Shown piece after piece: positions 1 through 8,682 of a DNA stretch of 33,405 bases. The notes beneath the pieces were generated by a model. The model did no database searches and was not told the DNA's origin. It saw only the letters and a program-made list of their open reading frames with translations. Both the position numbers and the translations under genes were made by a program. Source of the DNA: Cyanobium sp. E1_MAG_00006 (GTDB lineage: Bacteria > Cyanobacteriota > Cyanobacteriia > PCC-6307 > Cyanobiaceae); assembly GCA_027488975.1 (NCBI GenBank), contig JAIYAQ010000009.1, positions 1 to 33,405 on the forward strand. The letters run 5' to 3'. How positions within the stretch are numbered: the stretch's first letter is position 1; the number at the start of each line of letters is the position of its first letter.

Positions 1-93
1 CCTCGCTACTTGGGGATCTATAACCGCCTCAGGAAGCACTCAGCCTTGGGCTGGCGCTCACCTCAGCAGCGGCTCGCTGAGCTGCTCGGCTGA
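1..93 (+). CDS. IS481-family transposase, C-terminal fragment (partial at window edge)
   Basis: Thirty residues are visible, including YNRLRKHSALGW, which matches the conserved end of IS481-family DDE transposases (YNHxRPHSALG). The transposase cuts and rejoins the ends of its own element. The catalytic D, D and E residues lie upstream, outside the window, so activity cannot be judged. The frame is open to the left edge, and this end looks better preserved than the homologous end of the copy at 24575-25615. Confidence 0.75.
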   Translation, partial: PRYLGIYNRLRKHSALGWRSPQQRLAELLG

Positions 94-114
94 CGAACGT
101 GGTGAGACACAACA
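1..114 (+). mobile_element. Right end of an IS481-family element
   Basis: The window opens inside an insertion sequence. The last 31 codons of its transposase are followed by a short tail ending in CACAACA at 108-114. The same tail (TGACGAAC, GTGAG, CACAACA) recurs at 25592-25615 behind a second copy of the same transposase. The terminal hexamer read inward is TGTTGT, which also starts the left end of the second copy at 24575. Coding sequence of an unrelated gene begins at 115, so I place the element boundary at 114. The left part lies outside the window. Confidence 0.7.
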
Positions 115-993
115 GCTAGCGCGGGTCAGATCGATCTGGTGGTGTCCTGCCTGAACATCACCCCGTTTCGGCTGCAGGAAGCCACCTTCACAACGCCTTA
201 CAGCGACGACGGGCTTTCACTGCTGACCCGACGCAAGCAAAGCAGCTTCGCAACAGTCATCAACAACCTACGGGCCAGCGCGATCATCCGAGATTCAATC
301 GGCCTGCTGATCGGCCTCGGCCTTGGCTTCGCTCTGATCCTCTGGATCACATCGCGAGAATTCCAGCATCGGGACATTGTTGGCGACAACAAACGAGATA
401 CCTTCTACAAAGGCTGGATGATGCTGGCCATGGGCACAGGCATCTACAAGATGGGCTCGGCACCGCTCAGCATGTCGATCATTGCGCTCAATAACTTTGT
501 CCGCCTGGTGATCACCTCGATCTTTGTGGCTGGTACGACCAGCGTGGTGCTCAAAGCCTCTGAACCCGTCGACATCAGCAATGCCGCGGCCCTACGTTCA
601 GCGCTCGAAGAGAAGATCGGTGTGGACGCCAACACCGTGGCCCAGGCGTGGCTGGACCGCTCAGCGGATGCACTGTTGTCGGTCGAAGATCAGCTCAAGA
701 TGATTGTTCCCTTCGACAACTCAGCCGCCATGCTGGCCAGCCTCGAGCAAGGCAAAGTCGGCAGCATTCTGGCCGACCATGCCAGCATCACCTCAATGAA
801 GCGAAAACTGACCAATCCCGACGATTATGAAATCGTTGGCACTACATTCTACCGCACTCCGCAGGCTTTTGCTGTGGGCGCAGATCTCAATGAAAACACG
901 CTGAATGTGATCAACGTTGCCCTGGGCGAACTGAAATTCGAGGGAGAGGTGGATCGCATCATCGAACGTTGGCAACCAGCCCAGCCCAACTGA
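115..993 (+). pseudogene. GluR0-like ligand-gated channel, 5'-truncated by the IS481 element
   Basis: The frame is open from the IS boundary, reading ASAGQIDLVVSCLNITPFR, the end of the first lobe (S1) of an SBP_bac_3 ligand-binding domain. PYSDDGLSLL follows, then a membrane segment (about residues 52-70 counted from position 139), a re-entrant pore-like stretch (MMLAMGTGIYKMGSAP), a second membrane segment (about 118-138) and a complete second lobe (S2) ending in IERWQ. The order S1-M1-P-M2-S2 is that of prokaryotic ionotropic glutamate receptors such as GluR0. The pore lacks the potassium signature TVGYGD. The signal peptide and most of S1 are missing because the IS sits at the junction. 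A GTG at 139 could start translation, but the product would lack half the ligand site. Confidence 0.72.
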
Positions 994-1022
994 GCAGCCG
1001 ATGGCCCCTGATCAGCGCCTAA

Positions 1023-2576
1023 TCAGCCCCTAGGCAATGCGGCGTAGAGCGCCTTGAAGCGTGCCTGCTGCTGCTTGTGGCTCACAATCAGCGCCGGGTA
1101 GCCGCGCCGCTCCAGAGGAGCGATCTCGCCGCTGATCAGATCGGCGTTGCTCACGTGGCGCAGCTCTGGCAGCCAGGTGCGGATGTAGGCGGCCTGCGGA
1201 TCGAATTTCAACGCCTGGGTGGCGGGATTGAAGATGCGCAGCGGCTTGGGATCCATGCCGCTGCTGGCACTCCACTGCCAGCCGCCGTTGTTGGCCGCCA
1301 GATCGCCGTCCACCAGGCGCTGCATGAAGGCGCTCTCGCCCCAGCGCCAGTCACAGATCAGGTCCTTCACCAGGTAGGAGGCCACGATCATGCGGCAGCG
1401 GTTGTGCATCCAGCCGCTGGCGTTCAACTGCCGCATCGCCGCATCGATGATCGGCATGCCGGTGAGGCCCTCGCGCCAGGCCTCGTAGCGCCCCGGATCG
1501 TTCTCCCAGGGGAACTGGCGCCACTGGGGCCGGTAAGGCCCATCAGCCAGCTGCGGGAAATGGAACAGGGCCTGCTGGTAAAACTCGCGCCAGGCCAGCT
1601 CCTGCTCCCAGACGGTGATCGAAGCCAGGGCCTCCTCGGCGCCGCCCAGCGCCTCGGCCACCAACCGCGCCTGCTGCGCCGCCGCCCAGGCCTGGCGAGG
1701 GCTGAGCGTGCCGAACTTCAGCGCTGCGCTCAGAGCCGATGTGCCCGCCTCAGCCGGCAGGTTGCGCCCCGGCTCATAGCCGAACAGGGGAATGCGTCCG
1801 CTCCCTGCCGCACCAGTGCCGGTACCCGTTGCAACGGCAATGCCATCGCAGAAGGCCTGCAACTGCTGCTGCGCCGCCGCCTCACCCGGCCGGCAGGGGC
1901 AGATCTCCGCACCCTCGAAACGCGGCCCCAGCTCGCCATGGGCCGGCAGCGTCTCCAGGAGCGGCAATTGGCCCCAAAGGGCGGCCCGGGGCTCCGGAAA
2001 GCCGGCGGGGTCGATGTCGTGGAGCCCCTGCGGCGCTGGCAGCGGCTCCAGCCCCCCCGTCAGCGCTGATCCGCCTGCCGCCTGCCGCCACTCCACCTGG
2101 CCGCGCCAGTTGCGCAGGAACGGGCCATACACCCGGTAGGGCTCGCCGGCACCGGTCTTGAGTGCGTCCGGCGGCAGCAGCAGCTGATCCCAGTCCACCA
2201 GTATCCGCTGACCCCGGGCCTGCAGGGCCGCAGCCACCCGCCGGTCGCGCTCACGGCCGTAGGGCTCCACATCGCGGTTCCAGGCCACCACCTCCGCCGC
2301 CAGGGCTTCCGCCAGCCGCGGCAGCTCCACGGCGGGATCCCCCTGCAGCACCACGAGGCGGCTGCCGGCCTGCCGCCAGCTGCGCTGCAGCTCCTGCAGG
2401 CTCTCCAGCAGAAACCAAACGCGCGCTGGAGCCATCTCGGCAGCGCCGAGGATTGCGGGATCCAGCACAAACACGCCGGTTACGGAACGGCTGGCCGCCG
2501 CGGCCGCCGCCAGGCCGAGGTTGTCCGCCAGGCGCAGGTCGCGGCGGTGCCAGAACAGCCAGCGAGCCGAGGCCAT
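1023..2576 (-). CDS. phr: Deoxyribodipyrimidine (CPD) photolyase
   Basis: Flavoenzyme that uses blue light to split cyclobutane pyrimidine dimers. The 517 residues show the N-terminal antenna-binding Rossmann domain (LFWHRRDLRLADN near the start) and the C-terminal FAD domain with ELAWREFY, WREGLTGMPIIDAAMRQL, GWMHNRCRM, LVKDL, the conserved stretch around DGDLAANNGGWQW, and FNPATQ. These are class I photolyase signatures and the length is normal. The ATG shares one base with the stop of the upstream NUDIX gene (TGATG), so the two are probably translationally coupled. A cryptochrome is the alternative, but the dimer-pocket motifs favour photolyase. Confidence 0.95.
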   Translation of the reverse strand: MASARWLFWHRRDLRLADNLGLAAAAAASRSVTGVFVLDPAILGAAEMAPARVWFLLESLQELQRSWRQAGSRLVVLQGDPAVELPRLAEALAAEVVAWNRDVEPYGRERDRRVAAALQARGQRILVDWDQLLLPPDALKTGAGEPYRVYGPFLRNWRGQVEWRQAAGGSALTGGLEPLPAPQGLHDIDPAGFPEPRAALWGQLPLLETLPAHGELGPRFEGAEICPCRPGEAAAQQQLQAFCDGIAVATGTGTGAAGSGRIPLFGYEPGRNLPAEAGTSALSAALKFGTLSPRQAWAAAQQARLVAEALGGAEEALASITVWEQELAWREFYQQALFHFPQLADGPYRPQWRQFPWENDPGRYEAWREGLTGMPIIDAAMRQLNASGWMHNRCRMIVASYLVKDLICDWRWGESAFMQRLVDGDLAANNGGWQWSASSGMDPKPLRIFNPATQALKFDPQAAYIRTWLPELRHVSNADLISGEIAPLERRGYPALIVSHKQQQARFKALYAALPRG

Positions 2577-3166
2577 CAGATCCCCAGCAGCTGCCTGGCG
2601 CGGTACCAGGCGGTCACGCTCTTGCCATCGAGGTATTCATCACCACCGGCCAGAGCCGCATCGAGTTCGGCGGGCTCGAGCAGCACCACCTCAAGGTCCT
2701 CGTCGTCGTCGCCGGCGGGCCGCTCCGCCAACGGGGTGAGATCGCGGGCCAGGAACAGGTGGATCACCTCATCGGAGTAACCGGGGCAAGGCAGCATCAC
2801 GCCCAGGGGATCCCAGCGGCTGGCGCTGTAACCGGCCTCCTCCTGCAGCTCCCGCTCCATCGTGCTGAGCGGCGTCTCGCCTGGATCGAGGGTGCCGGCG
2901 GGAAACTCCAGCAGGCGCGTCGCCACCGCGAAGCGGTACTGGCGCAGCACCACCACCCGACCGTCCGCCAGCACCGGCACCGCCAGCGAGGCGCCGGGAT
3001 GTTTGATCACGCCGAAGGTGCCCTCCACCCCCATCGGCAGCTCCAGGCGGTTCACCTCGAAGCACAGCTTGCGCACATCCAGGCTGGCGCTGGTCTCCAG
3101 CAGGCGCGCGGGCTCGGGGGCGGGCAGGGGCGCCATGGCGGGCAGCTGATCGTTGCTGGCCAGCAT
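2576..3166 (-). CDS. NUDIX hydrolase, ADP-ribose pyrophosphatase type
   Basis: The protein has 196 residues with a complete Nudix box at about residues 91-113 (GTLDPGE, then RELQEEAGY), fitting GX5EX7REUXEEXGU. The box binds the metal that drives pyrophosphate hydrolysis of nucleoside diphosphate derivatives. EFPAGTLDPGE and the surrounding fold resemble the ADP-ribose/ADP-sugar branch; the actual substrate is an inference. It lies directly upstream of the photolyase with a one-base stop/start overlap. An alternative start exists at Met11; the upstream Met is used because the frame is open, but the first ten residues are not conserved-looking. Confidence 0.88.
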   Translation of the reverse strand: MLASNDQLPAMAPLPAPEPARLLETSASLDVRKLCFEVNRLELPMGVEGTFGVIKHPGASLAVPVLADGRVVVLRQYRFAVATRLLEFPAGTLDPGETPLSTMERELQEEAGYSASRWDPLGVMLPCPGYSDEVIHLFLARDLTPLAERPAGDDDEDLEVVLLEPAELDAALAGGDEYLDGKSVTAWYRARQLLGI

Positions 3167-3308
3167 CGCAGGGCCGGAGAGGCCGCTGCCGGGGAATGCT
3201 CTTCAACAACAGCCTCCGAACCAAGGCACCAAGTCACCGGCTCAACCCATCAAGCCCGTCCGTTGCCCGAGACCTGCGCCCGGTTCGCCTGCGGGTGGCT
3301 CTCCAAGG

Positions 3309-3341
3309 GTGGGACCACATGCCACAGCGATGTGGTCCCAC
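3309..3341. repeat. Perfect 12-bp inverted repeat (hairpin), copy 1
   Basis: Arms GTGGGACCACAT (3309-3320) and ATGTGGTCCCAC (3330-3341) are perfectly complementary around a 9-base loop. There is no T-run behind it, so it is not an ordinary terminator. It sits in the 249-bp gap between the divergent NUDIX and antitoxin genes, 74 bp before the antitoxin ATG. Nearly the same hairpin occurs at 16577-16613 beside another TA locus. Confidence 0.75.
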
Positions 3342-3415
3342 ATCCAGACACTCCCAGACACACCCCCCGAAGCACACCCAGCGATCCCGGACGATCCAAC
3401 CCAAGACCGCCAGCC

Positions 3416-3658
3416 ATGCCCGAACGCCGCCGCCGATCCCCCCAGCGCATCAACGCCCATGCGGCGCGGCAGAACCTGGCCGAGCTGATGGACCGAGCCC
3501 ACGCCGGCGAATCCTTCCTGTTGATGAAGTACGACCAGCCCTGGGCCCAGCTGCTGCCTCTCGATCGCGAGGGTCCGGATCCGCTACCGCGGCGGCAACC
3601 GGGGCGCTTGCGCCGCCTGGGTCCGTTGGCGCAGCCCCGCCTGCTGCTGGAGCGATGA
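3416..3658 (+). CDS. Phd/YefM-type antitoxin
   Basis: The 80-residue protein begins with a basic stretch and then RINAHAARQNLAELMDRAHAGESFLL, the N-terminal DNA-binding and dimerisation fold of Phd/YefM antitoxins (compare VNxHxAKxxLSxLLexaxxGE). The C-terminal half is Arg/Pro/Leu-rich and would bind and block the toxin. The stop at 3658 is 10 bp before the PIN toxin start, the standard antitoxin-first order. The start at 3416 is the first ATG that includes the Phd fold; the frame is open further upstream, but through non-conserved sequence. Family members normally repress their own promoter. Confidence 0.78.
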   Translation: MPERRRRSPQRINAHAARQNLAELMDRAHAGESFLLMKYDQPWAQLLPLDREGPDPLPRRQPGRLRRLGPLAQPRLLLER

Positions 3659-3668
3659 GGCTGGAACG

Positions 3669-4088
3669 ATGAAGCTGCTGCTCGACACCCACGCGCTGCT
3701 CTGGTTGTGGTGCTGCCCGCAGTTGCTCAGCCCGCGTGTGCGCGAGCGGCTCGAGAACCCGCACCAGGCGGTGGTGGTGAGCGTGGCCAGCCTGTGGGAG
3801 CTGAGCGAGGCGGAGCAGCGGGCGGAGCTGCCCGAACTCAGCCCGGTGATCTGGCAACTACCGGAGCTGGTGCTGCAGGAGGGGTTTGCCCTGCTGCCGA
3901 TTCAGCCGCGGCATGGCCTGCTGGCCGGCCAATGGCGAGAAGCCGGGCCAAAGAGTGCGTCGATGAAGCGGTTACGGCCGATCGATCTCACCGGTCGGCT
4001 GCTGCTGGCCCAGGCACAGCTGGAGAACCTCACCTTGGTGAGCGCCGACACCACCCTGCGCCGAACGGGTGTGCGCTGCCTGTGGTGA
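3669..4088 (+). CDS. PIN-domain toxin (VapC-like ribonuclease)
   Basis: Protein of 139 residues with LLLDTHALLW at the N-terminus (acidic D6), SLWEL (E44) and VSADTTLR near the C-terminus, the pattern of PIN ribonuclease toxins. The third acidic motif, normally HRDPFDRLL, is replaced by LRPIDLTGRLLL, so catalysis may be weakened or lost. It is partnered with the Phd-like antitoxin 10 bp upstream. It converges on folK with 13 bp between stops. Confidence 0.8.
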   Translation: MKLLLDTHALLWLWCCPQLLSPRVRERLENPHQAVVVSVASLWELSEAEQRAELPELSPVIWQLPELVLQEGFALLPIQPRHGLLAGQWREAGPKSASMKRLRPIDLTGRLLLAQAQLENLTLVSADTTLRRTGVRCLW

Positions 4089-4101
4089 CGCACCATCGCC
4101 C

Positions 4102-4749
4102 TCACTCCGGCCAGCCCGCGCGCCCGGGCAGAAGCTCGGGCCAGGCGTCAGCCTCCGCCAGGCCCGTGGATGCCACGACTCCGCCTAGCGCCTGAATCAG
4201 CTGCGGCAGCCGAACAGTTGGATCCGGCAGAAGCAGCGGTTGCCCCAGCCGCCGCTCGATCGCCTGCAGGGGGGCCAGCACGAAGCCCCGCTGGCTCCAG
4301 CGGGGGTGGGGCAACTCCAGAGACTCACCTTCCAGCTGCAATCCCCCCCACCAGAGCAGATCCAGATCAAGGCTGCGGGGGCCCCAACGCTCGCGCCGCT
4401 CGCGGCCGAAGTGTCGTTCCAGCTGCTGCAGCTGGTGGAGCAGGGCCACAGCACCGGCGGGATTGCGGGCAGCCGCAGCACCACCCACCAGCAGCACGGC
4501 ATTGAGATAGTCGGGCTGATCAGCCGGGCCACCCACCGGCGCGGATCGAAACAGCGGCGACCAGTGCAGCAGCAGCGCATCGGGTGCCGCCCACAACCTG
4601 AGCTGCTGCTCCAGCAAAGGCCGGAGGGCCAGCAGGGTGGCCAGCGGCGGACCGGCCGGGCTGGGCAGGTTGGCACCCAGGGCGATCGCCAAGCTGGAGC
4701 CCGCGGGCAGCGTGGGATCACCGCCCTGATCAGCGAGACTGGCGCGCAC
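4102..4749 (-). CDS. folK: 2-amino-4-hydroxy-6-hydroxymethyldihydropteridine pyrophosphokinase (HPPK)
   Basis: Transfers pyrophosphate from ATP to the pterin in folate synthesis. [14 protein letters not shown] is the N-terminal strand and loop of HPPK, and [14 protein letters not shown] with [16 protein letters not shown] are its signature metal- and pterin-binding motifs. At 215 residues it is longer than the usual 160-180 because of short extensions at both ends. The start used is a GTG, 22 bp from the divergent chlD ATG, so the true start may lie a few codons downstream and the two promoters must overlap. Confidence 0.92.
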   Translation of the reverse strand: MRASLADQGGDPTLPAGSSLAIALGANLPSPAGPPLATLLALRPLLEQQLRLWAAPDALLLHWSPLFRSAPVGGPADQPDYLNAVLLVGGAAAARNPAGAVALLHQLQQLERHFGRERRERWGPRSLDLDLLWWGGLQLEGESLELPHPRWSQRGFVLAPLQAIERRLGQPLLLPDPTVRLPQLIQALGGVVASTGLAEADAWPELLPGRAGWPE

Positions 4750-4771
4750 GACTCAGGGCCCGGGCCACTCC

Positions 4772-6949
4772 ATGGTTGCAAGCGGACAGGTTGCAAGCGG
4801 ACAGGCAGCCAGCGGAACCGCCACCGGCCGTGACGGCACCAGCGACGCCGCCGCCCGCGCCTTTCCGCTCGCCGCCATCACCGGTCACGGCACCCTCAAG
4901 CTGGCGCTGCTGCTGGCAGCGGTGGACCCCGGCCTGGGGGGCGTGGTGATCGCCGGTGGGCGCGGCACCGGCAAATCCGTGCTGGCGCGTGGGCTGCATG
5001 CCCTGCTGCCGCCGATCGATGTGCTCGACCTGGGCACCCCCAGCCCCGGCCAGCCGGCCCCTGCGGCCCTGAACATCGACCCCCAGCGCCCGGACGACTG
5101 GGACGACACCACCCGCCGCCGCCTTACCGAGCTGGGCGCCGATCCCAGTGGCGCCGACGGCGGCGCCCTGCGGCCGACCAAGGTGATCCCCGCGCCGTTC
5201 GTGCAGGTGCCGCTCGGCATCACCGAAGACCGCCTGGTGGGCTCGGTGGATGTCACCGCCTCCCTGGCCAGCGGCCAGGCCGTATTCCAACCCGGTCTGC
5301 TGGCCGAGGCGCATCGGGGGGTGCTCTACGTCGATGAGCTGAACCTGCTCGACGACAACATCACCAACCTGCTGCTGGCGGCGGTGGGCTCCGGCGAGAA
5401 CCGGATCGAGCGTGACGGGCTGAGCCTCTCCCACCCCTGCCGCTGCCTGTTGATCGCCACCTTCAACCCCGAGGAAGGGGCCGTGCGCGATCACCTGCTG
5501 GATCGCTTCGCCATCTGCCTCTCGGCCAACCAGAGCCTCGATCTCGAGCAGCGGGTGGCGATCACCCGCAGCGCCCTGGGGCACGCCGAATCGAGCGAGC
5601 AATTCCGCCAGCTGTGGCAGGAGGAAACCGACGCCCTCGCCACCCAGCTGCTGCTGGCGCGCCAGTGGCTGCCGGATGTGCAGATCTCCAGAGAGCAGAT
5701 CGCCTATCTGGTGAATGAGGCCCTGCGCGGTGGGGTGGAGGGGCACCGCAGCGAGCTCTATGCCGTGCGCGTCGCCCGCGCCCATGCCGCCCTGAGTGGC
5801 CGCGATCGGGTGGAAGCGGACGACCTGCAGGTGGCGGTGCGCCTGGTGATCGCCCCGCGCGCCCTGCAGTTGCCGCCGCCGGATCCCGACCAGCAGATGG
5901 AGCCCCCACCGCCGCCCCCCCCGCAGGGCGAACAACCGCCAGAGGAGCCCGAACCGCCGGAGAACGAACCCGAGGAGCCGGACGACCAGGACGATCCGGA
6001 GGACAACGACGACGACCAAGAGGACGACAGCCCCGAAGACCAGGCGCCCCCGCAGGTGCCGGAGGAGTTCCTGCTGGATCCCGAGGCCGTGGCGATCGAC
6101 CCGGACCTGCTGCTGTTCGGCGCCGCCAAGGCCAAGAGCGGCGGCAGCGGCAGCCGCGCCGTGGTGTTCAGCGATTCCCGCGGCCGCTACGTGAAGCCGA
6201 TGCTGCCCCGCGGCCCGGTGAAGCGCATCGCCGTGGATGCCACGCTGCGGGCCGCCGCGCCGTATCAGAAGAGCCGCCGCGAGCGTGAACCGCACCGCAA
6301 GGTGGTGGTGGAAGACGGCGACCTGCGGGCCAAGCAGCTGCAGCGCAAGGCCGGCGCCCTGGTGATCTTCCTGGTGGATGCCAGCGGCTCCATGGCCCTC
6401 AACCGCATGCAGAGTGCCAAAGGCGCCGTGATCCGGCTGCTCACCGAGGCCTACGAAAACCGCGATGAGGTGGCCCTGATCCCCTTCCGAGGCGAGCAGG
6501 CGGAGGTGCTGCTGCCGCCCACCCGCTCGATCACCGCCGCGCGCCGGCGCCTCGAATCGATGCCCTGCGGCGGCGGCTCACCGCTGGCCCACGGCCTCTC
6601 ACAGGCGGCACGGGTGGCCGCCAACGCCCTAGCCACCGGCGATCTCGGCCAGGTGGTGGTGGTGGCCATCACCGATGGCCGCGGCAACGTGCCGCTGAGC
6701 CGCTCGCTGGGTCAGCCGCAACTGGAGGGCGAGGAGCCGGTGGACCTCAAGGAGGAGGTGAAGCAGGTAGCCAGCAAGTACCGGGCCCTGGGCATCAAGC
6801 TGCTGGTGATCGACACCGAGCGCAAGTTCATCCGCAGCGGCATGGGCAAGGACCTGGCCACTGCCGCCGGCGGCAAATACGTGCAGCTGCCGAAGGCCAG
6901 CGATCAGGCCATCGCCGCCATCGCCATGGAGGCGATCAACGCGGTGTGA
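4772..6949 (+). CDS. chlD: Magnesium chelatase subunit D
   Basis: ChlD assembles with ChlI and ChlH to insert Mg2+ into protoporphyrin IX, the first committed step of chlorophyll synthesis. The 725 residues hold an AAA+ domain (GGRGTGKS at about residues 61-68), a proline-then-acid-rich linker (about 370-430, beginning PPPPPPP and running into Glu/Asp repeats) and a C-terminal von Willebrand A domain with the MIDAS motif DASGS near residue 535. This is the ChlD architecture; ChlI lacks the linker and VWA domain. The N-terminus carries an extra tandem repeat ([15 protein letters not shown]), so translation might instead start further in. It ends directly against the convergent MCE gene. Confidence 0.96.
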   Translation: MVASGQVASGQAASGTATGRDGTSDAAARAFPLAAITGHGTLKLALLLAAVDPGLGGVVIAGGRGTGKSVLARGLHALLPPIDVLDLGTPSPGQPAPAALNIDPQRPDDWDDTTRRRLTELGADPSGADGGALRPTKVIPAPFVQVPLGITEDRLVGSVDVTASLASGQAVFQPGLLAEAHRGVLYVDELNLLDDNITNLLLAAVGSGENRIERDGLSLSHPCRCLLIATFNPEEGAVRDHLLDRFAICLSANQSLDLEQRVAITRSALGHAESSEQFRQLWQEETDALATQLLLARQWLPDVQISREQIAYLVNEALRGGVEGHRSELYAVRVARAHAALSGRDRVEADDLQVAVRLVIAPRALQLPPPDPDQQMEPPPPPPPQGEQPPEEPEPPENEPEEPDDQDDPEDNDDDQEDDSPEDQAPPQVPEEFLLDPEAVAIDPDLLLFGAAKAKSGGSGSRAVVFSDSRGRYVKPMLPRGPVKRIAVDATLRAAAPYQKSRREREPHRKVVVEDGDLRAKQLQRKAGALVIFLVDASGSMALNRMQSAKGAVIRLLTEAYENRDEVALIPFRGEQAEVLLPPTRSITAARRRLESMPCGGGSPLAHGLSQAARVAANALATGDLGQVVVVAITDGRGNVPLSRSLGQPQLEGEEPVDLKEEVKQVASKYRALGIKLLVIDTERKFIRSGMGKDLATAAGGKYVQLPKASDQAIAAIAMEAINAV
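4774..4818 (+). repeat. Three 15-bp tandem repeats in the 5' end of chlD
   Basis: GGTTGCAAGCGGACA occurs twice exactly (4774-4788, 4789-4803), followed by a degenerate third unit. In frame they encode [10 protein letters not shown] and AASGT. This stretch precedes the conserved start of the chelatase domain ([16 protein letters not shown]), and the unit length is a multiple of three, so copy-number changes would not break the frame. Confidence 0.85.
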
Positions 6950-7885
6950 TCAGCGGGGTTTAGCGCTGGCCGCCTCACGCTCCGCCTTGTCCTTGGCGGC
7001 GCCGGTCTGGGCGGGATACAGCTCATCGAAGAACTTGCCGAGCCCCACCGCCACGCTGCGGATGCCATCCATGAACCTGGGATCGGCTGTGAGCTTGTTC
7101 ACATCACCCCCCACCGCATCCCAGCGGGCCGTGAGCTGCTCGGCGTTGGCCACAGTGCCCTTGAGGTCGCTGACCACCTTTGGGTCGTCGAGGGCCCGGG
7201 TGAAGTTACGGATCGAGGCGGTGGACGCGTTGAGGTTGTCGAGGGTTGGACGGGCTTCCTGCACCGCCGCCTTGAGGTCGCGGATCAATTGCTCACCTTC
7301 CACCAGGAAGCTGCTCGCCTGTTTCGACGTGGCATCGAAGCTGCGGGTGGTCTGCGCCAGCATCGGCACCAGCTTCTGCTGATCGGCCTGATCCAGCAGC
7401 TTCTGGATCGTGGCGGTCACGCTGGTGATGGTGGCGGCGCTCACACCCTCCAGCTGAGCGCCGGGACAAATGATCAACTTGGCATTGCAGGCGGGATCCC
7501 GTGGTCCGGCCGTGCCAGGCGGCAGGGGACGGCGGGGAGCCAGCAACGCCACCACCGCATCACCACCCAGCAGTGACGACTCCTCAACCTGAGCCACCAG
7601 GGGCCGCGGCAGGCGCAGCTCCGGATCCGTGATCTCCACATCGGCCACCACGGCCTCGGAGGTGGTGCGCAAGCGGCGCACATTGCCCACCTGCACACCG
7701 CGATAGGTCACGGCAGAGCGCTCACCCAGGCCGGCCGCATCCGCGAAGCTGACGCGGAAGCTCCACTGACGTTGACCCAGGCTGATTCCCTTGAGCCACA
7801 GCCAGAAGGCACCCCCGCCGGCCAGGGCCGCCAGCAGGGTGAACCCGACGATCGCCTCTCGCACACTGCGGCGCATGGGGTTCAA
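6950..7885 (-). CDS. MCE/MlaD-domain lipid-transport protein
   Basis: The 311-residue protein has one N-terminal membrane anchor (about residues 10-30), then an MCE domain (about 37-125) containing YRGVQVGNVRRL, the conserved MlaD core, and a long helical region that would form a periplasmic oligomer. MCE proteins bind and ferry lipids between membranes with an ABC transporter. The start overlaps the stop of the upstream ABC ATPase gene by 4 bp (ATGA), so they form one operon. Related cyanobacterial and plastid proteins are called Ycf22. The MlaE/Ycf63-like permease is not in this window. Confidence 0.88.
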   Translation of the reverse strand: MNPMRRSVREAIVGFTLLAALAGGGAFWLWLKGISLGQRQWSFRVSFADAAGLGERSAVTYRGVQVGNVRRLRTTSEAVVADVEITDPELRLPRPLVAQVEESSLLGGDAVVALLAPRRPLPPGTAGPRDPACNAKLIICPGAQLEGVSAATITSVTATIQKLLDQADQQKLVPMLAQTTRSFDATSKQASSFLVEGEQLIRDLKAAVQEARPTLDNLNASTASIRNFTRALDDPKVVSDLKGTVANAEQLTARWDAVGGDVNKLTADPRFMDGIRSVAVGLGKFFDELYPAQTGAAKDKAEREAASAKPR

Positions 7886-8682
7886 AGTTCCGCCGGCTGC
7901 ATCGGTCCAGTGAGGCTAGCGGTCCGGAACTGGAGCACATAGGGATTTTCACTCACCCGGAACTCCTCAACGCTGCCCTGCCAGCGAAAATGCCCGTCGT
8001 AGAGGAGCACCACCTGATCCGCCGTGCGCAGGATCGTGCTCATCACATGGCTCACCACCACCGAAGAGGCGCGGGCGAGCTCGCTGGTGCGCACGATCAG
8101 ATCTTCGATGCGGGTGCAGGCCACCGGATCGAGACCGGCGGTGGGCTCATCGAACAGCAGCAACGGCTGCTGGCCTGGAGGCTGGGTGGGGTCCTCGATG
8201 ACCGCACGGGCGAAGCTCACCCGCTTCTGCATGCCGCCACTCAGCTCGCCAGGGAGCAGATCCTCGGTACCGGCCAGGCCCACGGCCTCCAGGGCATGGC
8301 CCACGCGCTCACGGATCTCAGGCTCACGCATGCGGCTGAAGCGATCCAGCAGGAAGCCCACGTTCTGGCGCACGGTGAGCGAAGCCAGCAGGGCGGGGTT
8401 CTGGAACACCAGCCGCACATCAGGCGGCTGACGCTGATCCAGGCGGAGGTAGGTCTGCGGCACGCCATGGATGCACACCTCGCCCTCACTGGGCAGGAGC
8501 AGCCCGGCCAGCAGGCGCAGGATCGTCGATTTACCAGCCCCGGAAGGCCCCACCACCGCCAGCCGCTCGCCCTGCTGCAGCTGCAGGTCAACGCTCTGGA
8601 GTACGGCATGGGCGCCCCAACGCACGCTCACATTGCGGAATTCCGCCACCGCAGCCGCTGCAGCCACCGCTCCCATGGCCAC
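7882..8682 (-). CDS. ABC transporter ATP-binding protein, MlaF-like
   Basis: ATPase of 266 residues with Walker A GPSGAGKST, a Q-loop (LVFQNPAL), signature ELSGGMQKR and Walker B LLLFDEPTAGLD, followed by VSHVMSTILRTADQV with the switch histidine. The LSGGM signature and the MCE partner gene place it in the MlaF branch, powering lipid transport at the cytoplasmic membrane. It is first in a two-gene unit and diverges from yvcK across about 157 bp. The codons before AEFRNVSVRW are alanine-rich and the exact start is uncertain. Confidence 0.9.
   Translation of the reverse strand: MAMGAVAAAAAVAEFRNVSVRWGAHAVLQSVDLQLQQGERLAVVGPSGAGKSTILRLLAGLLLPSEGEVCIHGVPQTYLRLDQRQPPDVRLVFQNPALLASLTVRQNVGFLLDRFSRMREPEIRERVGHALEAVGLAGTEDLLPGELSGGMQKRVSFARAVIEDPTQPPGQQPLLLFDEPTAGLDPVACTRIEDLIVRTSELARASSVVVSHVMSTILRTADQVVLLYDGHFRWQGSVEEFRVSENPYVLQFRTASLTGPMQPAEL

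Noticed and set aside
2162-3658. 498-codon plus-strand frame ending with the Phd antitoxin
   Set aside because: Only the last 80 codons are Phd-like; the rest is antisense to photolyase and NUDIX genes.
4682-4689. GCGATCGC octamers here, at 20553-20560 and 21459-21466
   Set aside because: This is the HIP1 palindrome that is widespread in many cyanobacterial genomes; no local clustering or special placement seen.
4730-6295. Long open frame (over 500 codons) antisense to chlD
   Set aside because: Its residues are the low-complexity His/Arg/Gly/Ala mix expected from reading GC-rich codons backwards; chlD on the other strand has clear domains.
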